From an uncultured Candidatus Peregrinibacteria bacterium (GTDB taxonomy: Bacteria; Patescibacteriota; Gracilibacteria; Peribacterales; Peribacteraceae): a stretch of 5,060 nucleotides of DNA. Location: the NCBI GenBank assembly GCA_903822115.1, contig CAIJNU010000022.1, forward strand, positions 1-5,060. The letters are read 5' to 3'. Below the pieces are notes generated by a model that ran no database searches, was not told the DNA's origin, and was given only the letters and a program-made list of their open reading frames with translations. A program made the position numbers and the translations under genes. Below are positions 1-5,060 of this stretch, piece by piece; within the stretch, counting starts at the first letter, position 1, and each line of letters starts with the position of its first letter.

Positions 1-2
1 CG

Positions 3-77
3 TGGCTGGGGAGGAGGGATTCGAACCCCCGAATGCCTGCTCCAGAGGCAGGTGCCTTACCACTTGGCTACTCCCCA
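3..77 (-). tRNA. tRNA-Gln (anticodon CUG)
   Basis: Read on the minus strand this folds into a full cloverleaf. The acceptor stem TGGGGAG (77-71) pairs with CTCCCCA (13-7), the discriminator is G (position 6), and CCA is encoded at 5-3. The anticodon stem CCTGC/GCAGG encloses the seven-base loop CTCTGGA, which gives anticodon CTG (43-45 on the plus strand) and reads codon CAG. The T loop has the usual GGTTCGAATCC form. U1 and G73 are glutamine identity features, which supports the assignment. It lies 92 bases downstream of the minus-strand ORF at 170-529. A GATAAT-like box about 22 bases upstream of the tRNA could be a separate promoter, but no good -35 goes with it. Confidence 0.97.
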
Positions 78-169
78 ACGAGTGAGAATGAACTGATGAA
101 TTATCGTTCTCTGCCGCATCAGACAGAGCAGAAGTGTAACGCCCGCCCACTCGCAAGGAAAGAGTACGT

Positions 170-529
170 TTAGCCCAAATTCGTCGGCGTGCGTTCGTAG
201 GGCGTTTGCTGCTTCGCCGCTTCCTCCTGCTGCTCTTTGCGAATCAATTTCTCCCCACTCGGTTTCGTCCCCGCCTCTTCCACGGCCTGCTTCGCCTCCT
301 GCACTCTCGTCTTCGTCGTCATGTCCTGCACCTGACGAGCGAGATCATCGAGAGAGGAATCCTTCGCCTTGCCCTTCGTATCCAGCTTCTGCTTGAGCAC
401 ATCGAGCTTCAGTTTCTGCAAACCCTTCTTCTGCCTGTCGTCATTTCGTTCCGCCTTCCCGTGGTCCGCACGTTCGAGTGCACGGCGAGAGGAGAGGGGC
501 TCGTCAAACGAATCGTCATCAGACCGCAT
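170..529 (-). CDS. Small highly charged protein of unknown function (119 aa)
   Basis: I do not recognise this protein. It is 119 residues, dominated by Lys, Glu, Asp, Arg and Gln, with no Cys or Trp, no signal peptide and no membrane segment. An acidic N-terminus (residues 3-10) leads into a Lys-rich stretch around residues 30-60, then a Glu/Lys/Gln-rich part (residues 75-110) that could be helical or coiled coil. It is probably cytoplasmic and partly disordered. The ATG at 529-527 is favoured because an in-frame TGA lies seven codons upstream with no other start between, and because a TATAAT box sits six bases before it. That spacing would make the mRNA leaderless, and there is no Shine-Dalgarno. 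It stops at TAA (172-170), ahead of tRNA-Gln on the same strand. Leu/Arg-rich ORFs on the opposite strand look like antisense shadows. The chance that this is itself spurious is appreciable, since composition alone supports it. Confidence 0.55.
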   Translation of the reverse strand: MRSDDDSFDEPLSSRRALERADHGKAERNDDRQKKGLQKLKLDVLKQKLDTKGKAKDSSLDDLARQVQDMTTKTRVQEAKQAVEEAGTKPSGEKLIRKEQQEEAAKQQTPYERTPTNLG

Positions 530-535
530 GGATCC

Positions 536-541
536 ATTATA
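536..541 (-). promoter_or_regulatory. -10 box of a leaderless promoter for the 170-529 ORF
   Basis: On the minus strand there is a perfect TATAAT, then GGATCC, then the ATG. A start site about seven bases below the -10 would fall on or next to the A of the start codon, so the message would have no 5' leader. No good TTGACA-like -35 exists at 16-18 bases. Instead a direct repeat CTCAAC-N4-CTCAAC (minus strand, 567-552) lies around the -35 position. Confidence 0.45.
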
Positions 542-552
542 CGCCTGTCACG

Positions 553-582
553 TTGAGTGAAGTTGAGGTTGTTTCTGATAAT
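553..582 (+). promoter_or_regulatory. Possible plus-strand promoter, divergent from the 170-529 ORF
   Basis: TTGAGT (553-558, four of six to TTGACA) is separated by 18 bases from GATAAT (577-582, five of six to TATAAT). Transcription would start near 589 and run into the inverted-repeat cluster at 614-825. The -35 overlaps the GTTGAG/CTCAAC repeats that lie in front of the minus-strand promoter, so the two directions may share a control region. This is a sequence match only. Confidence 0.35.
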
Positions 583-613
583 TTTTAACACACAACAAAC
601 AAATTCTCAGTGA

Positions 614-825
614 CCGCGCACCACTATCTCACACGTACTTGAGACTGGAAGGGAAAGAACTTGTTCGGTGCGCGTTCCTGCCATGTAGGTGTGATTTTTT
701 GTGTTAGAGCAAAAAAGCCTTCGGCCGGAGCCGCGCACCACGGGGTGGCATAGCTCCGAAGAGAACAGATCAAGAAATAGACTATCCATTATTGGGGATG
801 GAACGACGTTAGCATTGGTGCGCGG
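614..825. repeat. Four alternating copies of an 8-10 bp GGTGCGCG/CGCGCACC arm
   Basis: CCGCGCACCAC occurs at 614-624 and again, identically, at 731-741. Its complement occurs at 667-674 (GGTGCGCG) and 816-825 (TGGTGCGCGG). The first pair can form an 8-bp stem (615-622 with 667-674) that encloses a small CTCA/TGAG hairpin. The second pair can form a perfect 10-bp stem (731-740 with 816-825). The two middle arms can also pair with each other (667-674 with 732-739). The cluster lies just downstream of a possible promoter. Whether it acts as RNA structure or as protein-binding DNA cannot be told from sequence. Confidence 0.6.
711..761 (-). terminator. Possible minus-strand intrinsic terminator
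   Basis: On the minus strand CTTCGGAGC (761-753) can pair with GCTCCG...GAAG (731-719), about nine base pairs with a four-base bulge. An inner CCAC/GTGG hairpin (738-748) sits in the loop. The stem is followed by GC and six T (716-711). The shape is that of a rho-independent terminator, but no clear minus-strand gene lies upstream of it, and one repeat arm (731-740) is part of the structure, so it competes with the pairing at 816-825. Confidence 0.35.
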
Positions 826-837
826 AGCGCTTTCTTC

Positions 838-868
838 GTCCTTCTTTCTCGCCCTGAGAAAGAAGGAC
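838..868. repeat. Perfect 13-bp inverted repeat (hairpin)
   Basis: GTCCTTCTTTCTC (838-850) and GAGAAAGAAGGAC (856-868) are exact complements around the five-base loop GCCCT. Neither strand has a T run after the stem, so it is not a typical intrinsic terminator. The loop and right arm recur imperfectly: TCGCCCTGAGAAAGAA (849-864) against TCGCCCTGACAAAGAA (920-935), and GAGAAAGAA again at 899-907. The left arm could therefore pair with more than one partner. Confidence 0.7.
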
Positions 869-1041
869 AATGATTACGCCAAATGTGGATGTTACTCAGA
901 GAAAGAAAAGCGATGTGTGTCGCCCTGACAAAGAAAGAGAAGAACCCTTGCTATGAGAACGCCATCATCAGACAATGAACCTAAGAGATGCACTTGCGCG
1001 CAAACATCAAAAATCCGCCTGCGCTCTCTCTCCAAACCTCC

Positions 1042-1047
1042 TATACT
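1042..1047 (+). promoter_or_regulatory. -10 box of tRNA-Arg
   Basis: TATACT lies 11 bases before the tRNA 5' end, giving a predicted leader of only a few bases. No good -35 is present at 16-18 bases. A perfect TTGCGCGCAA palindrome at 994-1003 lies further upstream and might be a protein site. Confidence 0.4.
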
Positions 1048-1058
1048 TCCTCCCGCCT

Positions 1059-1136
1059 GCCCGTGTAGCTCAGCCTGGATAGAGCACCTGGCTTCGAACC
1101 AGGGGGTCGTGGGTTCAAATCCTGCCGCGGGCACCA
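1059..1136 (+). tRNA. tRNA-Arg (anticodon UCG)
   Basis: A complete cloverleaf: acceptor GCCCGTG (1059-1065) pairs with CGCGGGC (1126-1132) with one G-U pair. The discriminator is A (1133) and CCA is encoded at 1134-1136. The anticodon stem CCTGG/CCAGG holds the loop CTTCGAA, giving anticodon TCG at 1094-1096, which reads CGA. The D arm has the usual TAGCTCAG start and the T loop is TTCAAAT. It lies alone between a possible -10 box and a hairpin terminator, so it is probably its own transcription unit. Confidence 0.97.
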
Positions 1137-1230
1137 TCCGGCTTCGTCCGGCTTCACTACGTTCCGCCGAGACTGCGCCGGGATTGTTTCGATCACCAAG
1201 CACCATCAAAACGGTTCTTTGATGTGAAAA

Positions 1231-1263
1231 TTCCCCTCCCTTGGAGGGGAACCTTTGTTTTGC
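1231..1263 (+). terminator. Intrinsic terminator downstream of tRNA-Arg
   Basis: TTCCCCTCC (1231-1239) and GGAGGGGAA (1243-1251) form a perfect nine-base-pair stem with a three-base loop, followed by a T-rich tail (CCTTTGTTTTG). Four A precede the stem, so it may also act in the other direction. It separates the tRNA from the paralogous pair that starts at 1343, implying that the pair has its own promoter. Confidence 0.75.
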
Positions 1264-1342
1264 CTTTGAGGAAATCCGGCTGTTTAGCCCCTTGATTTTT
1301 TCCTGAAAATACTTACCTTGCCACATCAATAACGACGTTTTC
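1264..1342 (+). promoter_or_regulatory. Leader of the first paralog; weak promoter and hairpin
   Basis: No strong promoter is visible. The best match is TTGATT (1292-1297) with TACCTT (1314-1319) at 16 bases, which is poor. AGGAAA (1269-1274) can pair with TTTCCT (1299-1304) around an inner GGCT/AGCC hairpin (1278-1289), so the leader may be folded. No Shine-Dalgarno precedes the ATG at 1343. Confidence 0.25.
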
Positions 1343-3451
1343 ATGAGTATTCATACGCCAAAAAACCGCTCAGAGTTGGCAGAGGGAAGAGAAGCTTGGC
1401 ACGGACCAAGCGCCAACACAGAAATAAGGAATAGACAGCAGGGATTCCGAGAGAAATTGAGTAAGCTCATGCACATAGAATCACAAGGTCAACTGGATGA
1501 GGAGAGAGCGGCACACCATTTTTGCAAGCTGTATCTGCGCGAGAATGTAGGAGCATCAGAGACCATCATGAGCATGGGTGACATCATCAATGAGTTTCGC
1601 ATGAGAGCGCCCGACCTTATCGTTCTCAAATGCATCGATGGACGCGTGCATGGCAGTAAAGGGAAGGGCTACCCGCCGACAAGCATCGACTTCTTTCGGA
1701 CAGAAGGATGTAAATTGGATACCAGTATCGGAAATATGGCTTTCTGGCGACGCATGGATAAGAAGGCCGTCGACGCGGCTTGGCGCACGCCGGGAACACC
1801 CGCACTCTTCATCGCTCTCGCTCATACGGCATGCCATGGTGGCGGATGTGCCGCACAATCGAAAGATGCCGACGGAAAAACGCTTCCGCAAGAAACGGTC
1901 ATTGCAAATTCACTCCAGACAGTTGCCGAGAATGCCAGCGCGGTCCGTGAAGCATATGAATCCAATGAGGTGTACGCACTCCACGGAATTACGAATACTG
2001 ATGATATGTCCGAGCGCCTCATCTTCCCCGATGGAACGGTACTGGATACGGGAGAGATTATCGAGGCAATGGAGAAAGCGGGTAGGAAAGTAACCACGCC
2101 ATCCGATATCTTTACTCAACAATTTCTCGATAAACCGCTCCCCGACGCCGCAATGCAGCGACATACTGGAGACCTCACTGCGGGACAAATCCTTGAGGGA
2201 GGCAACGCCCCCATGTATCGGAATCTCGAAATTGCCATCACGATGGAAGCGTTCCTGATGCGTGAAATTTCCTCTTCGGCAAACAGTGGCACGAACTCCA
2301 TAATTAATCCCGCTGTCTTCCAAGCCGTGCAAGATATTCTCGAAGGCGTGGAAGGCCTGCCTCAGACCCTGAAAGGCCCACTGCTCTACCAAACAATTTG
2401 GAATATTGCCTACACTCTCTACCAGAGGAACCGACTCGAGGAAATGACGGATGGGAGGGAGAGGGAAGAGCACCTGCAGCACGCCGAAACTCTCGTATGT
2501 TATGGCGAAGGGTTCGAGCTTCTCCCCCGCAACAAAGCCATCCTCGCGAAGACCGGCCGCGGTGACGACCGACACGCGCTGCTCGTGGCAAAGAAAGTAT
2601 TGGAGGGAAATCGACGCAAGAAGCCACAGGGGCACAAACCGATCGTTCATATCAACGTGGAAACGACGGGGACGATCGACAGTTGGGATGCATTCAATGA
2701 TCAAGTGCTCTCGCGTATCGCTGCGATGACGCGCGAAGTCTTCGATGTCTTCAAACAAGACGTACGCATCATGACGACCTACTCGCACCAAAATGAAAAA
2801 CGCTTCTACCCAACCCAAACGTATCCATCAACCGCTACCAAACCACAAGACCCCCGCCTCTCCCTCCCCCTCGACCTCTCGGTGGATTTGAAAGATGACA
2901 GCACATTCGCCAACGAGTTGAGACGTCGTGAAACGGAGTACGCAGAAGCAATGTTCTCGACAGATGCGCCGGAGGCAGAAGCGCAAAAGGTCGACATCCT
3001 CGATCATATTATTTCACGCGTTTTGAAAAACGGAGTAAAAATCAAAGCATCCGTACCCAAAGCAGGAAAATCAGACATCGCAATAACTGTTGAGGGTGAT
3101 CTCCGCGGGGGGATCGCGAAAGTCCTCAACGATTTGCGAGGAGAAATGGATATCTCTGACGATGCTGAATGGAGAGAAAGACTCGGAGCCATCAGATTGT
3201 ATGCCAGTCTTGCAAGAGGAGCTGTGGATACATTCAGAGAATCCGACCACTTGATCAACACCAGGGCAATCACCTTCGTAAGGAGAATCATGGAGATCAT
3301 TCCTTGGTTCAGGGGTCGCATTAGGGAAGATCAGGAAGGATCCGCCTGGATGGCCTCGTTTGGAAAAGTTGTTGAGGCCATCTGCCAGGTCATCGACAAA
3401 GAGTTGGCTTTGGAGCCAAAATCGAACCCTGACGACGCCCAACCGTCTTGA
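1343..3451 (+). CDS. CsoSCA-like carbonic anhydrase family protein, long form (702 aa)
   Basis: Likely a zinc carbonic anhydrase (CO2 + H2O to bicarbonate + H+) of the carboxysome shell carbonic anhydrase type (CsoSCA/CsoS3). Visible motifs: C97-I-D99-G-R101, the Cys/Asp/Arg triad of beta-type enzymes; a glycine- and lysine-rich G-S-K-G-K-G-Y loop (104-110); H161 and C169 as the other likely zinc ligands, in HTACHGGGCAA; NTDDMSERLIFPDG (218-231); and HAETLVCYGEGFE (380-392). It is far longer than the roughly 515-residue classical enzyme. The N-terminal 42 residues and residues from about 541 on have no counterpart in the downstream paralog. There is no signal peptide or membrane segment, so it is probably cytoplasmic. 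The ATG at 1343 is the first start after an in-frame stop (1304-1306). M43 (1469) is an alternative that aligns better with the start of the paralog. Unusual points: C164 adds an H-x-x-C, and the His of the family CAAH motif is Gln here. The family call rests on remembered motifs, not an alignment. Confidence 0.72.
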   Translation: MSIHTPKNRSELAEGREAWHGPSANTEIRNRQQGFREKLSKLMHIESQGQLDEERAAHHFCKLYLRENVGASETIMSMGDIINEFRMRAPDLIVLKCIDGRVHGSKGKGYPPTSIDFFRTEGCKLDTSIGNMAFWRRMDKKAVDAAWRTPGTPALFIALAHTACHGGGCAAQSKDADGKTLPQETVIANSLQTVAENASAVREAYESNEVYALHGITNTDDMSERLIFPDGTVLDTGEIIEAMEKAGRKVTTPSDIFTQQFLDKPLPDAAMQRHTGDLTAGQILEGGNAPMYRNLEIAITMEAFLMREISSSANSGTNSIINPAVFQAVQDILEGVEGLPQTLKGPLLYQTIWNIAYTLYQRNRLEEMTDGREREEHLQHAETLVCYGEGFELLPRNKAILAKTGRGDDRHALLVAKKVLEGNRRKKPQGHKPIVHINVETTGTIDSWDAFNDQVLSRIAAMTREVFDVFKQDVRIMTTYSHQNEKRFYPTQTYPSTATKPQDPRLSLPLDLSVDLKDDSTFANELRRRETEYAEAMFSTDAPEAEAQKVDILDHIISRVLKNGVKIKASVPKAGKSDIAITVEGDLRGGIAKVLNDLRGEMDISDDAEWRERLGAIRLYASLARGAVDTFRESDHLINTRAITFVRRIMEIIPWFRGRIREDQEGSAWMASFGKVVEAICQVIDKELALEPKSNPDDAQPS

Positions 3452-3468
3452 TTCTTCCGTCGTATTTC

Positions 3469-3481
3469 TATACAAGAGGAG
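3469..3481 (+). promoter_or_regulatory. Weak promoter-like and unused Shine-Dalgarno-like sequence between the paralogs
   Basis: TATACA (3469-3474) lies 15 bases after TTGATT (3448-3453), a suboptimal spacing that overlaps the TGA of the first gene. Directly after it AGAGGAG (3475-3481) is a good Shine-Dalgarno match, but it is 36 bases from the ATG at 3518 and no usual start codon lies at a normal distance. Co-transcription with the first gene is at least as likely. Confidence 0.25.
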
Positions 3482-3517
3482 CACTTCGTATTCTCGATTC
3501 CCCTTTCCGCTGAACGT

Positions 3518-4993
3518 ATGTCGGCACCCACCTCCTCCGATCCTCAAATCCAAGAAGCACAACTGTTCTTGATGACATATCTGAGAGAGAACGTGAAATC
3601 CGCGGATACGCTGCGCACGATGAGGCAGATCATCCAGGAATTCAGCGCCAGGGCCCCGCGAATCTTCGCATCGAAATGCATCGACGGTCGCGTGCATGGG
3701 AGCAAGGGAAAGGGCTACCCCATCGGCACCATCACCTTCAACCGCACGGAAGGAAATAATGTCGATACGAGCTTGAGCAACACCGCGTTCTGGAACCGCC
3801 TGAATGGCGTCGTCCTGGATGCGCGATACAACACGCCGGGTATTCCCGCCATCTTCTTCGCGCTCGGCCACCGGTCCGGACACGGGCACGGGTGTGCCGC
3901 GCATGGGGGCAATGACGCGAAAGCGCTGGAGGCTGTGGAAGTGCAAGCGGCAGCCGTCCGCAATCGTTTCAATCCCGAGGATCTCATCGTCATTCATGGC
4001 ATGACCAATACGGATGACATGTCCGAGCGACTCGTCTTCCCCGACGGAACGGTGTTGGACACGGAAGAGATCATCGTCGCCATGGAAAATACGGGGAAGA
4101 AATTTACGAAACCATCCGATGTCTTCCAGACGGGATTTCTCTCGAAGCCTCTCGATGATACGGCCACCGATCGTTACGTCGGGCATAAGACTCCCGCCGA
4201 ACTCCTCGAGGGGGTGGGCGCTCCGATGTATCGCGATTTGCAAACCGCGCTCGCGATGGAGGCGTACTTCTTGAGAGAGATCTCTCGCATCGAAGCCGCG
4301 GACGGCGGCGCGAATGACATCGTCGATCCCGACATTCTTCAGCATGTGCTGGGTATCTTGAAGAAGGCGACCAGCCTTGCGGCTTCGCTGAGGGGGCCGC
4401 TGCTCTACCAGAGCATTTGGAACATCGCCTACACCCTCTATCAACGACGACGACTCGAAACGATGGATCATGCGGAACAGGAGCTCCACCTGGATCATGC
4501 GGAAACGCTCGTGTGTTACGGCGACGGCTTCGAAGCGCTTCCGCGCAACAAGGCGGTCTTAGTGAAAACGGGAAGGGGCAACGACATCGATGCGCTCACG
4601 GTTGCTCGCAACGTGCTTCTCAACAATCGAAAACATCGACCTCAACCTCATCCGCCCATCGTTCACATCAACGTTGAAGTCGCGGGAAAGATCGATACTT
4701 GGGATACATTCAATGACCAAGCCCTCTCGAAGATCGCAACAATGATGCTCGCGATAGGCGAAGTGTTCGCAACGGACGTGCGCCTCCTCACGACATACTC
4801 CCACAAAGGAGAGAAGAAGTTCTATCCGATCGTCACGCAGCGAAACTCCGCTGCTCCAAGCGATCCAATGCCTCTGCTGGATATTTCGTTCAACGTTGTC
4901 AGAGATTTGAAGGCGAATAATCTCACGCAGTCGGAACTCGCAATCCGCGAAGGCGAGTACAGCCACATGATGCGCATGCAAGCTGCGGAATAG
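3518..4993 (+). CDS. CsoSCA-like carbonic anhydrase family protein, short form (491 aa)
   Basis: Paralog of the upstream gene and the closer match to the carboxysome shell carbonic anhydrase family. C54-I-D56-G-R58 gives the first zinc ligand and the Asp/Arg pair. H118 and C126, within GHRSGHGHGCAAHGGND, are the other likely ligands, with H122 and H124 as alternatives. The CAAHGxND signature, MTNTDDMSERLVFPDG (162-177), HAETLVCYGDGFEALP (327-342) and PPIVHINVE (379-387) follow in the order I recall for CsoSCA of Halothiobacillus. Total length is near the family's, but only 53 residues precede the first ligand against roughly 170 there, so most of the N-terminal helical and RuBisCO-binding part is absent. 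There is no signal peptide. The ATG at 3518 is the only good start near the family-like beginning and has no Shine-Dalgarno. It follows the upstream stop by 66 bases in the same frame. Its third positions look more GC-rich than its neighbour's. It ends at TAG. Confidence 0.77.
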   Translation: MSAPTSSDPQIQEAQLFLMTYLRENVKSADTLRTMRQIIQEFSARAPRIFASKCIDGRVHGSKGKGYPIGTITFNRTEGNNVDTSLSNTAFWNRLNGVVLDARYNTPGIPAIFFALGHRSGHGHGCAAHGGNDAKALEAVEVQAAAVRNRFNPEDLIVIHGMTNTDDMSERLVFPDGTVLDTEEIIVAMENTGKKFTKPSDVFQTGFLSKPLDDTATDRYVGHKTPAELLEGVGAPMYRDLQTALAMEAYFLREISRIEAADGGANDIVDPDILQHVLGILKKATSLAASLRGPLLYQSIWNIAYTLYQRRRLETMDHAEQELHLDHAETLVCYGDGFEALPRNKAVLVKTGRGNDIDALTVARNVLLNNRKHRPQPHPPIVHINVEVAGKIDTWDTFNDQALSKIATMMLAIGEVFATDVRLLTTYSHKGEKKFYPIVTQRNSAAPSDPMPLLDISFNVVRDLKANNLTQSELAIREGEYSHMMRMQAAE

Positions 4994-5060
4994 ATGATGA
5001 AACTTTTTCAGATAAAATTTGAGAAGCTATTTATTGCTTTCCTCATTACATAATTTTCCA

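Larger units (their letters stand above)
530..1058. other. 529-bp region without a convincing protein gene; structured repeats
   Basis: No ORF here looks like a protein: the 75- and 87-codon frames at 701-928 (plus) and 607-870 (minus) have low-complexity, shadow-like translations and no ribosome site. The stretch holds the divergent promoter boxes at 536-582, four alternating copies of GGTGCGCG/CGCGCACC (614-825), a minus-strand hairpin followed by six T (711-761), a perfect 13-bp hairpin (838-868) and purine-rich imperfect repeats to about 940. Near the end are a TTGCGCGCAA palindrome (994-1003) and the -10 box of tRNA-Arg. It could encode a structured RNA, but I found no signature of RNase P RNA, tmRNA or SRP RNA. 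Confidence 0.6.

Noticed and set aside
870..882. ATGATTACGCCAA, identical to part of the lacZ-alpha cloning-vector region
   Set aside because: Only 13 bases match and the flanks diverge from the vector on both sides, so contamination is unlikely.
701..928. A 75-codon plus-strand frame starting with GTG
   Set aside because: No ribosome site. The frame crosses the hairpins and repeats, and the translation is low-complexity with no motif.
1137..1183. Direct TCCGGCTTC repeats and a short CCGGC/GCCGG stem after tRNA-Arg
   Set aside because: The stem is only five base pairs with no T run. The stronger hairpin at 1231-1251 explains termination better.
1268..1282. GAGGAAATCCGGCTG, similar to the conserved GAGGAAAGTCCGG of RNase P RNA
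   Set aside because: Only about 60 bases remain before the coding start and none of the other RNase P RNA conserved regions are present.
1219..1329. TTGATGTG (1219-1226) and its complement CACATCAA (1322-1329) around the region upstream of the first paralog
   Set aside because: Eight base pairs across a 95-base gap, with the arms not extending, is within chance. There is no sign of an insertion between them.
892..1344. A 150-codon minus-strand open frame
   Set aside because: It runs through the tRNA-Arg gene and the terminator hairpin, and its middle part is the familiar false translation of an antisense tRNA.
1910..2818. A 302-codon minus-strand open frame inside the first paralog
   Set aside because: Same reason: a shadow of the plus-strand gene, with no start signals or motif of its own.
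3071..4498. A 475-codon open frame on the minus strand across both paralogs
   Set aside because: It is antisense to two genes that are conserved with each other at the protein level and carry family motifs. Its translation has no recognisable motif, and it spans the gap between them as a frame shadow would.
4994..5053. ATG-ATG frame of 19 codons directly after the stop of the second paralog
   Set aside because: Too short and AT-rich, with no motif. It ends at TAA before the window edge and is probably 3' non-coding sequence.

Overview
The window reads as bacterial chromosome: two complete tRNA genes with encoded CCA ends, one small charged ORF, and two large collinear paralogous genes, all using standard stop codons. 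Base composition looks roughly balanced, a little GC-rich in the coding parts, and AT-rich in the last 70 bases. None of the three protein genes has a convincing Shine-Dalgarno sequence at its start. The host cannot be fixed from this window. A candidate-phyla (Patescibacteria-like) bacterium is possible, but that is only a weak guess.

Layout. 3-77 (minus) is tRNA-Gln(CUG). 170-529 (minus) is a 119-residue, highly charged protein of unknown function, with a TATAAT box placed so that its mRNA would be leaderless. 530-1058 has no convincing gene, but it holds a possible divergent plus-strand promoter, four alternating copies of GGTGCGCG/CGCGCACC, a minus-strand terminator-like hairpin and a perfect 13-bp hairpin. 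1059-1136 is tRNA-Arg(UCG), followed by a strong hairpin terminator at 1231-1263. 1343-3451 and 3518-4993 encode paralogous proteins of 702 and 491 residues.

The two large proteins are the main content. Both carry C-I-D-G-R followed 64 residues later by a conserved His and 8 residues after that by Cys in a C-A-A context. Both then have an (N)TDD...PDG segment and a C-terminal H-A-E...G-[DE]-G-F motif. This order of motifs matches what I recall of the carboxysome shell carbonic anhydrase family (CsoSCA/CsoS3, the former epsilon class, now a divergent beta class). No RuBisCO, CsoS2 or shell-protein gene is visible, and the N-terminal part of the classical enzyme is largely missing, so these look like non-carboxysomal relatives. 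The first copy has an extra C-terminal region of about 160 residues and an altered metal-site neighbourhood. The two genes lie in the same reading frame with only one TGA between them, so a read-through fusion, or a recent split of a fused gene, is possible. They are probably co-transcribed and may form a two-isoform carbonic anhydrase (CO2/bicarbonate) module. That functional reading is inference from sequence motifs alone.
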